64,000 nucleotides of DNA from Candolleomyces eurysporus (Eukaryota > Basidiomycota > Agaricomycetes > Agaricales > Psathyrellaceae): NCBI GenBank assembly GCA_027579435.1, contig JANBPK010000852.1, positions 1 to 64,000 of the forward strand, written 5' to 3'. How positions within the stretch are numbered: position 1 is the first letter of the stretch; each line of letters begins with the position of its first letter. This document shows, piece after piece, positions 1-10,633 of the stretch. The notes under the pieces are model-generated. The model was given only the letters and a program-made list of their open reading frames with translations. It ran no database searches and was not told the DNA's origin. The position numbers and the translations under genes were made by a program.

Positions 1-1
1 G

Positions 2-232
2 CAGGACGCGGACGACGGCGGGCAGAGGNTGGGGCTGGATGCGGCGGGGGACGGGGGNGGAGGGGGAGGGGGAGGACAGACGGGGCAGCAGCAGCGGCGG
101 ACTTATTGGCAAGAGGCACTGGCGAATGGACGAAAACCGATGTCGTCGAAATTGTTACAGGCTCAGAAGCAAGGCCCAAGCAAGCTCCGTGCCCATTCCG
201 CCGTTTCACAACCCGCTCGATGTATACCGTGA
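2..232 (+). CDS. Possible 3' end of a Gly/Gln-rich protein gene
   Basis: An open frame enters from the left edge and ends with TGA at 230-232. It encodes a low-complexity tail: an Asp/Gly-rich stretch with a run of glycines, a short glutamine run, then a Lys/Gln/Ser-rich end. I recognise no domain. The composition is plausible for the disordered C-terminus of a nuclear protein. The two N bases (29, 58) and the G-rich sequence make the frame uncertain. If real, this gene converges on LUC7. Confidence 0.35.
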   Translation, partial: QDADDGGQRXGLDAAGDGXGGGGGGQTGQQQRRTYWQEALANGRKPMSSKLLQAQKQGPSKLRAHSAVSQPARCIP

Positions 233-753
233 CACCGGCCTCGTGATCCTGTCCTGTCACGTCACGCCCAAAATAAATATTCATATTCGCGATATGCCAC
301 TGCCTCCGAGATTTATTCCATTTTCGCGGCTCCCCGTCCGTATATGTTCAGGGCATGTGTTCGCGCAGCCCATCGAGATTCGCCGACCGCTTCCTCTTCT
401 GCACGAGCCCACCGGTCGCATCACCCGTCTCTGCACTGGTCTAACTCGAGCAGTCTGCGCTTCCGATCTCTCTTTGGCAGCGGCACCTGACCCTCCCTGA
501 TAGCCTCACGCAGGTGGCTGCACACCCCATGGCCACCCTTCCCAACGAAGCCAGTCTCTCATCCTGCCCCTGTACAATTCGGTGCCAGACTCCCAATTAA
601 TGATTCATGAATTCGACACAAACTACAGCTGCTTCCCAACAAAGCTAGATGACAGAGAGTTCGCACCCAGTAGCAACCACTTTTAGCAGTCTGCACATGC
701 ATTGAGATGCATCTCCTTTTTGATCCAGACAAATCACGCACGATGCATCAAGA
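233..753. other. Intergenic, no gene recognised
   Basis: About 520 bases between the putative plus-strand gene end and the LUC7 stop. Open frames here are pyrimidine-rich and match no family. It probably holds the two convergent 3' UTRs. Confidence 0.5.
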
Positions 754-2176
754 TCAGAATCTTCGCCTTCCGGGACTCCTTGAGCGCTCTCTGTCCCTCC
801 TTCTGTCACTAAAAGAAAGGAGACCGATGATCAGTTGCGAACACGAGGTTTGCACGAGACAAGGCACCCACTCGTATCGCGACGACGAATGTCGCTCATA
901 GCCGCTTCCTCGGTCGCGGTAGTCGTCTCTGGGACGGTCTCCAGATCTTCCTGCACCAGGCGGTGCTGGGCCTCCCGCGCTTCCGGAAGCCGGTTGCGTC
1001 AGTTTGCGCTTCTCCCTGTCCTCTTTGAATTTGCCCAGCATGTTGCGGAGTTCGTGATAACCTAGATGCATCTGTGTGGAAAGAAGGCTGTTTCAGACCA
1101 CGAACCCTGCGCAAAATCAGTTGACGCCCATACCTTTCCGCCAAAGTGATCGGCCAAGCGACGATCCGAGTCAAGTACCGATAGATAGGCACCGCAAACG
1201 TCGCAGACACGAAGCTTCTGGTGCCCTGAGGCTCCGGAAGTGTCAGTCAGCTGCTGCAGCTCTCGCTAAAGAAAGAAACGCGGAACAGAATGTGGGGGTG
1301 AACGAATGTTAACTATAACATGCAAAACCTTAAACGCACCTCCTTGTCGGCCTTTTCGCTCTTCAGGGCTTCAATAGCAGCCATTTCACGCATAGATTCG
1401 TCCACCTGGCCCTGCTCGCCTGGACAAAAGCATGTCAACGAGCCATACCACCGTATACATCCCGTGTCCCAAACGAACGAACGAACCTAATTGCTCAATC
1501 TTCTCCGTACCACCCTGAATGGCAAGCTCAATTTCCGCGATTTCACGCATCTAGCACGCCCCCGTCTTAAGCCCCGCGGCATTTAGCAATTAAAGGACAA
1601 CCACACCCACCAGATTGGTCGTCTTCGCGTTCTCTTCCGGCGTCTTTTCAAGTCGACGATGTGCAGCCCGAATCCTCCTGTCGCATTCGTCCACGAAAGC
1701 AAAGATGTTCGCTTCATACTCCATTTGAAACCGGTTAAAGACCGGGTCGCTGGGGTTCGCTTCCCTCGCTGCGAGGAACTCTGTCTTCAGGCGCTCGGTA
1801 TGCGATTTAGGGCATGCACCCAGGTCCATTTTCTAGTTTCAAGCAAGGACACGGGAGAAGAGAGGANGGGGGGATAGAAATAGAGTGTAAGAGCTAAGCG
1901 CTGGATCGAACACTTGCACGTAAAGAAAACTGACCGTGTTGGTGAATAATGAATGCGGGCACGTTCCGCACAAAAAGTTTCTGCAAACCTTGTCATCGGA
2001 CCAATGCAGGTTTGCATTCGCAACGCCCATAGCTTCAGGGCCCATCATTTGCTATACGCAGGTTAGCCAGCCTTCATCTACATGTAACAAGGGAGCCAAG
2101 CCCCCCCCCCTCTTCGACTCGGGGACTCGGTACACACCTCGAGGAGCTTGCGCTGCATTTCCGCTAATCGGCCCAT
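754..2176 (-). CDS. LUC7: LUC7-like U1 snRNP splicing factor
   Basis: A U1 snRNP-associated protein that helps select 5' splice sites. The first exon starts at 2176 (MGRLAEMQRKLLE) and is cut by a GT intron. The next exon (about 1930-2055) carries the CCCH finger core VCRNFLCGTCPHSLF. The third (about 1610-1829) begins with MDLGACPKSHTERLK, completing the finger, and continues into a helical stretch. Small exons follow (about 1490-1555 and 1340-1420). Then comes the second, C2H2 finger (LRVCDVCGAYLSVLD, LADHFGGKMHLGYH), about 1040-1270. The C-terminus is short and RS/RD-rich (DRRRDRERSRSPGRRRF) with the stop at 754-756. About seven short introns are inferred from ORF jumps with GT/AG borders. 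The RS tail is much shorter than in animal LUC7L proteins, as is usual in fungi. Confidence 0.9.
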
Positions 2177-3800
2177 GTTGACTACCAAATCCTGAACTCT
2201 TGAAAGACTTGGCAAGCAAGGGTTTCTGGAACGTACTAGTTTGTGTAAATGGCGGTTCGTGTTCAAGGTGTATTCAGAGTTTGGCTCTGTTTGTCGATCA
2301 CATCTTGGCCTCACCGTGACCGTAGCAGCGGCGCACTGGCAGACTGTGACTTAGAGTTAGACTCTTTTGATGCTCCAACTCCACCACCCAGTACTCGCTG
2401 CCTTGAATTTTTACTCTCTGAGCACTACTATACCGTGGTGCAGATCCGGACCCTAAACTCCTTGAGACGGCCAAGCGGTGTGTAACCTTCATGTCCCCCC
2501 CCTCCAATAAATGAACCCTTAGCCGCTGCACAGGAAAATCTCTGAAACGTAAGGGAAGGGTGGAGCTGCGGTACCGCGAATGATCCTAACCTATGGATGG
2601 AACCCCCTCGACTGATCAAATCCTTTTCCAGAGTACAAGCGCACCCGGGAAAATCACAAAAAGTTGCTTGCTGAAAAGGTTTCGTAGTGTGTTTCGCACC
2701 TGTGTGACCTTTTTTCTTCCCTTTGCCTTGAGGAAGCAATGTGTTGTCCACACCCCCACTCCAAGCCGAGCGAGCGAGCAATCGCCACTCTTTGATCATT
2801 GGTGACAGGGCTCGAGGCTGAGGAGCAACTTACTCGCTTCGATTTTTTCACTGGTCCGCCGGTGTACTCAGTAACTCCGGTATTCACCCAAACCAATCAT
2901 GGTCATTTGGGCGCTCTCGTATCTCGACTGTAACGTTACAGTTCGATCTGGGAAGTGGTGCAAATGGTGGCGAATTCAGTGCGAATGTATAACGCCCCAG
3001 TTCCTATACTATCTATCTCTGGAAAAGGCACTTGGAAAGGAAGGTCAATTCAGTTCGAAAAAAGAACCCACCAAACCCATTATGATAGATAGTAGCCGAT
3101 CTTAAGTTTNGGGGGGGCACAGCTCGAACTTCCTTTCGATTGGATTGCAGATCGCAGTCCCTCCAAACCTTATATTTTCCACCACACCAGTTCGCAGGCA
3201 CCGATCGCGATGATGGTCTGATGTACATGTTCAACTTTATGTACGTAGGGTGGCCCAGCCGAGTGGCGAGTGGCTACAGGCTCTATCTACCAATTGAAAT
3301 ACATGCTTGTTCAGTTCAATCGAGGAGGCACCCCAGCTGAGCTTCTCTTCCCTTCACACTGCCTTGCTTGGACTTGGTTCTCGAAGTTATCCGTTTCAGA
3401 GAGCTGTGTCAGGTCCCCGTCGGAGCAGAGATTAGCCCCGGTATCGGTCACCTAAATATACATTTGTTTCAAGGCAATTAAGAAGCNTTTTTTCTTTCAA
3501 TCAGATTGGCTATGTACACGGGGATGTGGCAAGAAAAAATACATGGATGCTGAACGAAGGCTGAACTATGAGTAGTGAGTAATAATTAGGCGTTAACAAG
3601 ATGCAAGATGACGACAAAACACGGAGAGAAGAAGGCGGAGAAATGCTACAAGAATGATGACCAACAGGAACAGCGCACATAAGGGTGGAAGAACGATGGT
3701 GATGCAAATGGATGACAGAGAGAGAACCTCAAAACATGAGTACAAACTTCAGAAGAGCAAGAAATGCAAGATGATAAGTCCGAGAAGATGGAGACGGGTA
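2177..3800. other. 1.6-kb gap without a recognised gene
   Basis: This lies between the LUC7 start and the J-protein stop. The longest frames (for example 2428-2799 minus, 123 codons) show no known motif and no convincing splice chain. The stretch contains C and G homopolymers (C10 at about 2101, G7 at about 3111), a short GAGC tandem near 2767 and N bases at 3110 and 3487. It presumably includes the LUC7 promoter. Confidence 0.5.
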
Positions 3801-5626
3801 TCAACGCGTTGAACCCCTTCCACGGCCACGGCCTCGTCCGCGTCCTCGACCTCTTCCACGCCCACGAGATGACGTCTGTTGCTGCTGCTGATGACTAGTC
3901 GCCTGCGGGTTCTCTGCGGGCTGAGAAGGCGACGGTGTCTGCGACGAACCGACAGGCTCGTGCACCGATGGCTTGCCCCGGTCCTTCACACGTTCAGATT
4001 TCGGGGGAGGAAGAGGCTTCGAATTGTCACTCAAGGTGAGCGGAGTTGCAGGAGGCGTAAAACCGCCGTATTTCTTGAGCAATTGTATTATATCAGAATG
4101 CGTTTCTGATGATTGTTTCTTTACGGAAGACGAAGTAGCTTTGGTCCATGCTTTGCTGATATCTTCGGTGGAGGCCAACTCGTTTTCGAGGATAACCCAG
4201 ACCAACTCTGGTTCGCCAGATTCCACAGCCAGCGAGAGAAGAGTGGAGCCTTGAGGGGTTTCGTAAATCTCGTCCGAATGACCCGGAGGATATTGCTCGA
4301 CAAGATGCTTGACAATCGAGATTTGTCCAAGTTTGAGTGCGGTATGAAGCACGGTAAATCCCTGAGAATTGTGCTCTTCCACATCAGCCCCTGTCAGATG
4401 CGTGTTAGAATGCCGTTCATGTTCACTTCACAGAATTCATTTAAACTCGGGACACACCATGCGAACAGAGCCATTCGACAAGGTCGAGATCGTTGTTCTT
4501 GGCAGCTATATGAAGTAGTGTCTCCTTGGGATCTTTGGGTCGCGACTTCGCAAACTCTTCACATCCAGGTTTCACCTCGCCGCCGGTAGCGTCGACGGAA
4601 TGTTCCCATATGCCTTCCTTCACTTTGGCTATCCTACGCTCACGCGCTGCCTGGAAAACTTGTGATCGGAGTTTTTGGGATTTCTGGGACTGAAGTCTGG
4701 CAGCTTCCTCGGCCTTCTTCCGCTGAGCTTCGGCCTTTGCCTTCTTCGTTTCCTGTTTTTGCTCTCGCCGTCTCTCAGCTGCCAACATCTCTGACGAAAA
4801 GGAAAAGGATATCAGAAACAGACACGTCTTGAAAAAGTTCGGAGAAATCTTATACCTTCTTGTCTTTCTCGTTCCCTGATCTCCCTCTGGATTTGAGCTT
4901 CTCTTTCACGACGCGCCTGAGCCTCTATTTGCTCTTGACGAGTCCGCTCTAGCCTCTCTTGGTACTGTTCGGGTGTTTCTTCAGGTGGTCTGAAACGATC
5001 CCTAAAGGGCGAAAAGGCGGCTATTGGTTGGGATATATGTTAGTGGAAAGCTCCGATCGAACAACGGACTACAGGAGACAAACCTGAGGGTGGTCCACCG
5101 CCTCTGCGGAAACCACGCGACCTTCCGAAGACCCTTGCAAAGAGGTACCTGTGATTAGGGCAAAAATTAGCGCCATGGCGGTCGGAACTAGGAAGAGGCC
5201 TTTACAAGTAGAACTCTGGCGGGAAGTCAAAACCATCATCGTCCGAGTCGTAGTACTCGTTCCCATCCGAGTCATAGTTAAAGAGGCCGCCAGAACCTTG
5301 TGTTGGCCCTCCCAGATGTTTAGTAAGGGTGTGGTATGCCTCGCCAACCCTTTGGAACTCTGCAGTTGCTTCAGGATTATCAGGATTTTTGTCAGGGTGC
5401 GTCCTTAGAGCAGCCTGGGAGCACATTAGGATCATTTTCATGCAATCAAATACGCGCATAAACCGACCTGTTTGTAGCTTGTCTTGACCTCCTCCAGAGT
5501 GCACCCCTATGAATGAAACACGTCAAAAATGAGATAGCCAGGGGGCGTTGAAGATGTTTCGAATAGCCATACCTCCTGGAGACCGAGCGAGACGTAGGCT
5601 TCCCGGATTTTCGCGTAGGCAGCCAT
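3801..5626 (-). CDS. J-domain protein with ankyrin repeats and RG-rich tail
   Basis: A Hsp40-type co-chaperone fused to ankyrin repeats. Exon 1 starts at 5626 (MAAYAKIREAYVSLGLQE). Exon 2 adds GCTLEEVKTSYKQ. Exon 3 carries the HPD signature in ALRTHPDKNPDNPEA and an acidic patch (YDSDGNEYYDSDDDGFD). A short RG/F exon (about 5085-5150) follows, then a long charged coiled coil (about 4630-4990, Glu/Arg/Gln/Lys-rich). Next come two or three ankyrin-like units (ETLLHIAAKNNDLDLVEWL, GFTVLHTALKLGQISIVKHL, STLLSLAVESGEPELVWVIL). The C-terminus is Pro/Ser-rich, then a glutamine run, then nine RG dipeptides before the stop at 3801-3803. The HPD motif implies stimulation of an Hsp70; the RG tail suggests RNA binding, which is inference. 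It is divergent from BCS1, 187 bases away. Confidence 0.85.
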
Positions 5627-5813
5627 GGCCGGAACAAAGGAAAGAGGAGGAGCAAAGATAAGCGCTCTGCCGTGGGGACTGGCAGTGGCGAAAGCGAGGC
5701 AGGGCCGTGCCAAAAGAGGCGCGTCGCGTCTCTATTAAGCTGGTTACCTAATCAGTCCGTATTTTGTTCTTCCTACCTCCTTCGACGCCAACCAGAGTTC
5801 GACGGCAGCTGCG
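5627..5813. promoter_or_regulatory. Shared divergent promoter, J-protein / BCS1
   Basis: 187 bases between two start codons pointing away from each other, so both promoters must lie here or overlap. I see no clear TATA box. Confidence 0.6.
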
Positions 5814-7512
5814 ATGTCGGTAGAGCCAATGCAGCAGTCCGTCGTCAGCTCAGCGGCGCAGAGCGTTCCAGCGTCGACAGCACCGTCGCGGATGCCGTCA
5901 TGGCTAGAGGGTTTTCTCGGTGAAAAGTACGTGTCAGTACTCTCTAGCCGCATCCGTTTTGAGACGAATGGCTCCCCAAGCACAGTCCATACTTTCAGGC
6001 CGGTTTCGGTCTAATGGTGCGTACACCGTCACCTCGAGGGGTGTCAAACATGCTCAAGTCAGTCCGAACCAACAGGCCATGGGAGTTGGTTTGACCGCAC
6101 TCCGACAGGGAGTTACCCTCGGCTCAACGGCTTTGCAGCGCCGACTCCTCGTCTCTCTCGAAATTAACAATAAAGACAAAGCATACGACTGGTTCCTCGC
6201 GTGGATGGCACATCAAGCAGGCAGCAAAACTGCGTCTCAGGGCAGGGCCGCAGGCTGGGTCCGAAGTCACCAGCTGAGCGTTGAAACGACAGTCGAACAG
6301 CGGAAGAATGGAAGTAGCTCTGCCGCTTTTCGCCTAGTCGCAGGTCCGGGAAACCATTATTTCCGATATAACGGAGCGTGGATGCAGGTGCGTTCATTCA
6401 GTCAATGTGACGCCAATAACACGCTGATTCCACTCCACTTGTGAGCTCAGATGAAAAGAGAAAGGGAAACACGGTCGATGCAAATAATGTCCGGGACACC
6501 TTGGGAAACTGTGACATTGACAACTCTGTCCAAGGATCGCAATCTCTTCAACCAGCTGCTGCAGGAAGCTCGAGATCTCGCTATGCAGAACCAGCAAGGC
6601 AAGCTGGTCATCCACACTGCTTGGGGTATCGAATGGCGTCCATTCGGGCAACCACGGCAGAAGCGACCCCTCCAGAGCGTCGTACTCCAGCCCGGTGTCG
6701 CCGAAAAGGTCGAAAAAGATATCAAAGCCTTCCTGTCACGAAGGCAATGGTATGCCGACAGAGGTGTGCATCTCCCGCGTTCATGTTACTTCTCTCTATA
6801 CAAATGCTTATAACGACCGACCCACGCAGGCATACCATACCGTCGAGGCTACCTTCTACATGGACCACCCGGGTCTGGAAAAACCTCGTTCATTCAAGCT
6901 CTGGCAGGTTCACTATCTTACGACATCTGCTTATTGAACTTGTCTGAACGCGGACTGACGGACGATAAACTTTTCCACCTCCTCTCCAACGTTCCGGAAC
7001 GAAGCTTCATATTAATGGAAGACGTCGACGCCGCCTTCAATAAGCGTGTCCAAACATCCGAAGATGGGTAGGTTTTGCGGAGTCCCTGAGAGCTTCATTT
7101 CAATGAACTTCGTGGCTAATGTTTCAATCTTAGGTACCAGTCTTCTGTCACGTTCTCAGGATTCCTCAATGCCCTAGACGGTGTCGCTTCAGGAGAGGAG
7201 CGCGTCATATTTTTAACAACGAACCACGTCGAAAAACTTGACCCAGCTCTGATCAGGCCCGGACGAGTCGATTTGGCCGAGCTAATTGACGATGCCCATC
7301 CTGACCAAGCCCGCACCCTATTCGAGCATTTCTACGGGGACGGTGACGTGCTAGCTTCAGCAGATATGCATGAATTGGCACAACAGTTGACCCAAATAGT
7401 ACAGTCAGAGTGGGATGCTGGCAGGCGTGTCAGTATGGCAGGTCTTCAAGGACATTTCATCCGGAACGATGCCCGAACAGCTGTAGAAACTTGCCATGTA
7501 CTCTTCAAATAG
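5814..7512 (+). CDS. BCS1: BCS1 mitochondrial inner-membrane AAA ATPase
   Basis: The AAA chaperone that moves the folded Rieske iron-sulfur protein across the inner membrane during complex III assembly. Exon 1 starts at 5814 ([11 protein letters not shown]). The BCS1_N domain is seen as [39 protein letters not shown] and [14 protein letters not shown]. The AAA domain carries Walker [10 protein letters not shown] at 6862-6888, after RRGYLLH. Walker B is [11 protein letters not shown], near 7010-7040. Next comes the SRH-like stretch [23 protein letters not shown]. The N-terminal segment before the AAA domain lacks a classical presequence, as in yeast Bcs1. Introns are inferred near 5925-5990, 6389-6450, 6765-6830 and 7067-7134. 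Stop TAG at 7510-7512. It converges on BUD23 with about 54 bases between stops. Confidence 0.93.
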
Positions 7513-7566
7513 CGATATAGACTAGACGCTGGAGGTATATAGTACATAAATCTAATAAAAAGGTCC

Positions 7567-8713
7567 CTAAAAGACCGCTCTGCGCTTCCGACCGGTGTAT
7601 TTTGAATCGTTTGGAACACCTTCCTTTCCTCGTTTGCGGTACAACTGTTGAATATGCGGTCAGTAAACAAGCTTTAGGACAGACTGTCATCCATACCTCT
7701 TTCTTTTTGATAATCCAGTCACGATCCTTGACGGATTTCCGCTTCGACTTGGACCGAGACTTTTCTCTCTCCCGTCTTCTCTCGAACCGAACTTTTGAGT
7801 CCTGCTCTTCCTCTCCGTCGAGAGCCTCTGGCAGTTTTTGCGTTGGCTGTTGACCAACGTACAGACACAAGAAGACCTTTCTTGCTTTTTTGGAATTGGG
7901 ATAATCAACGACGATACCTCCACCGAACCCAGCCTTCTGTGCTATCGATGTGATAAGTTGGATCTGGTCGTCGGACGAAGGGTAGAATTGGAAGACGGCT
8001 CGCGATGGGTTTTTCAAAGCGGAATGGAGGGTGGTGAAGAACCGGGTGAGACGGTGGGGAGGTGAGGACGTCGGGTGGGACGTCTCTGCGTTCAGAAGCC
8101 ACTGCAGCACGGAGATACTGCACATGTTAAGATTAACGTTAGTGTTTTTGCAGTCCGACATCCTGGGATATGGACCACACTGACCTAATTGCCCCGTCAA
8201 AACTCCCAGGTCGAAAACCGAATCCCTGGCCGATATCCTGTAAGAATAGATCGCCTTCTACTTCTCTTTCCAGGGCGACCTCTTCGATCAACTGTCAGCC
8301 TTGGGAGGATTTCGAACAGGAGAACAACGCACCGAGCATGCTTGGAGCAACGTCCACCCCACACCAGATATACCCCTCCTCATCTAGGATTTCCCCGGAC
8401 AACCCAGACCCACACCCGATATCCAGCAAAAAAGCAGGTTGTTCGGGAGGCAGGTTCAGTAGCTCTAGAGCTCTGTAAGTCATATCGGCCTGGATTTGCT
8501 GGTTTCGTGTGCTACAGGGAGACATGACAGCCGGCGGTTATTATCATCGTCTCTTGCTTCACGAAGAAAGTAAAAAGGCAGCANCTTTTGTGTGTATTTC
8601 TTGGCCTCTGTGTCGCCATAGTACTTGGGTTCCAGTCAGATTCACTCGAAAAGCTTATAACAGCAGAAGATGCTCACGATTTCTGGAGGCGCTTGGAGTT
8701 CTGGTCTGGACAT
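7567..8713 (-). CDS. BUD23: BUD23-type 18S rRNA (guanine-N7) methyltransferase
   Basis: An SAM-dependent methyltransferase that modifies 18S rRNA during 40S maturation. The start at 8713 gives [12 protein letters not shown], the usual family opening. An intron and a short exon ([11 protein letters not shown]) follow. The core exon has [19 protein letters not shown], then SAM motif [16 protein letters not shown] and GVDVAPSML. Further down are [20 protein letters not shown] and [16 protein letters not shown]. The Lys/Arg-rich tail ([21 protein letters not shown]) is split by an intron and ends in TGRKRRAVF with the stop at 7567-7569. One N falls at 8584 near an exon edge. All key elements of the family are present. 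Confidence 0.92.
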
Positions 8714-8900
8714 GATGCTGGTGAGGAGGAAAACTATTTGATCTAAATTTAGGTTTTGATCGCGAGACTCTCAAGTTTCCTAGCAGCGTCGCTTTCCACA
8801 TCGTATTCCCTCAGGATGTGGAGGGGATATCTGATCTTTACGTATGTTATATTCCATGACCAGATGGGAAGAGGTGGTCTAATTCATGTAGAAATACAAT

Positions 8901-9684
8901 TCAATCGTCGCCTACTGGCACCTCCTCTTCGAGGTATTTCACCAGCTTCACTCTCATTTCTGTGGTTTCATCACCTCTAAGAGCGTCCGAGATAAATTCA
9001 GCCTGTACTTGCATTTGAACCTTTCCAAGGAGAATGAGCGATTGCGACTCAGCGGAGGAAAAGGACTTGTGGACAGACGTACCATCTCAAGCGCTCCCCG
9101 AATGACACCACAAAGAACATTGCTAAACCATAGTCCGCCTTCCAAGGCTTCTTCCGGTAGCTCGACGAATTCCGCTAGCGGATTCTCGTCAAACGTCAGG
9201 ATAAACGATGGCTGCGACGGCGTAGGATTGCTCTGGCGATTGACAGAAGGCGACGGTGGTGGGGCATGCACAACACCCGGTGAGATATTCAAGAACGTCT
9301 TGAATCCAACCTACTTCGAGGCATCAGATATACGCGGTTTTTACCCTTGAAGAAGAGGATCGACAAACATACCTTTGCGATAACCTCTCCGACTTCTCTG
9401 AAATCAGAGCATCTCCCCATTCCCGAACGTGCAAGAAAGTCCTCGATGAGACGGGTGCCAATGTTATACCCCATCTTTTCGAGCTGCTTGTTGACTTCGT
9501 CGTAGTCCTCGTAGTCCTGAATCAATTGGACGACGAGGGCGCCATATGTGAGGGCGAAGAGCTCTGCATTCTAGGACGGTTAGTGGATGTAGATATGGGA
9601 TTCAATCAGGCTCACGATTTTCTCTGAGCGTCCCTTCCAAAGCTCTTCACCGATAACCTTGTATTGCTTCACACTGGCAGCCAT
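8901..9684 (-). CDS. BET3: TRAPP complex subunit Bet3
   Basis: The core TRAPP subunit that acts in ER-to-Golgi and Golgi traffic as part of the Ypt1 exchange factor. It starts at 9684 ([18 protein letters not shown]). It continues through [20 protein letters not shown] and [20 protein letters not shown], then [20 protein letters not shown]. The next exon (about 9070-9292) contains [12 protein letters not shown], a Pro/Ser/Asn insertion, then [19 protein letters not shown] and [14 protein letters not shown]. The final exon ends in [17 protein letters not shown]. Stop TGA at 8901-8903. The low-complexity insertion of about 20 residues is longer than in animal Bet3; otherwise the length is normal. 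Confidence 0.92.
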
Positions 9685-9918
9685 TAGTGGGGGTGGTAGT
9701 GATGGGTTAAGCAAGAGTTGCCGAAAGATGAGCGCGCTGGGATCACCGCGATGTCAAGTCACATGAAGCTCATTTATCCTTGCTCCTTGCTCCTGGCACG
9801 AAATCCACGACGTCTAGGATGTATTTTGGCCGACGACCAATGATTACACAAAAATATATATAGCACAAAGACAAAGAATGACAACAGTTNCCCCCGGGGC
9901 AAACCGACCTGCCCACGT

Positions 9919-10514
9919 CTAGAACCGATCCAGTCTGTTGAGCTTCTTCGCCGTCTTCGCGTTCGTCTGGGTGTTTTGACCTCTGACAGGCAAGTGCATA
10001 GCGTGCCGTCTTCCAACGTAGCTTCCAATCATCCTCTGGTGAGCAATGTTCTCCCGAATCTGGTTCCTCAGCTCCGACTCTATCTTCAACGACTTGAGAG
10101 GGTCGTTCCACTCTTTCGCTGGCGTCCCTTTCTCTGCTAGAGCCGCCTTCTCCTTTACGAGGGCTTCCTGAGACTCCCGGAATTTTGCTTGCAGTTCCGA
10201 GAGGGGTACAGTCGGAGCTGGCGAAACGAACTTGGGTGGTGCGAGGGGATATCGAGGGATGGGTGGTGCGGTGGCCGGAGATGACAGGAAGGAAGCCAAC
10301 GATGTTATTTGGAAGGGTGTGAGGTCCTTGACCTTGCATTTGTCGTGAATTTGGAACCGTGCACATAGACGGTGCGCTGTTTTGGGGCCGACGCCATNAA
10401 AACTGGGTCAAGGCGAACTATTTCCAACGCTTTAGAAGGCTTCTCCGCATAATACGAGAAACTCACCCTAGCCAAGTGGTTGTCTGGCAGTTTCTTACCC
10501 AGTACGTGGACCAT
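9919..10514 (-). CDS. SWS2: Mitochondrial small-subunit ribosomal protein S13
   Basis: Mitochondrial S13 of the small-subunit head. Exon 1 starts at 10514 (MVHVLGKKLPDNHLAR). After an intron the frame reads GVGPKTAHRLCARFQIHD, KCKVKDLTPFQIT and SLASFLSSPATAPPIPRYPL. A Lys/Glu/Ala linker and the S13 C-terminal block follow (IRENIAHQRMIGSYVGRRH, then LPVRGQNTQTNAKTAKKLNR). Stop TAG at 9919-9921. The linker makes it longer than bacterial S13. An N at 10398, at the very start of exon 2, leaves that splice phase unresolved: counting the N as one base, the frame is off by one, so a miscounted base is likely. Confidence 0.88.
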
Positions 10515-10633
10515 GGTTGTGTTGGTCGCGGTAAAATTGAGCAACGTCAGGAGCGCGCGCCTGCCAGGTCGCCGTGATCGTTTGTCGGAATCTGAATTAC
10601 ATCCTTCCCTTTCAACCACGTTCCACCACCACC
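10515..10633. promoter_or_regulatory. Shared divergent promoter, S13 / XAP5
   Basis: 119 bases between opposing start codons. The segment is GC-rich (GAGCGCGCGCCTG near 10551) and no TATA box is seen. Confidence 0.55.

Noticed and set aside
39..500. 153-codon plus-strand frame at the left edge
   Set aside because: Composition is random-looking and it spans what seems to be a gene end plus an intergenic stretch; the frame ending at 232 is more plausible.
2428..2799. 123-codon minus-strand frame
   Set aside because: No domain, no splice context and crossed by homopolymer runs.
3801..3870. RG-coding stretch as a DNA microsatellite
   Set aside because: Arginine and glycine codons vary along the run, so it is not a simple DNA repeat.
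4113..4589. 158-codon plus-strand frame
   Set aside because: Antisense shadow of the ankyrin exons of the J-protein; no motif of its own.
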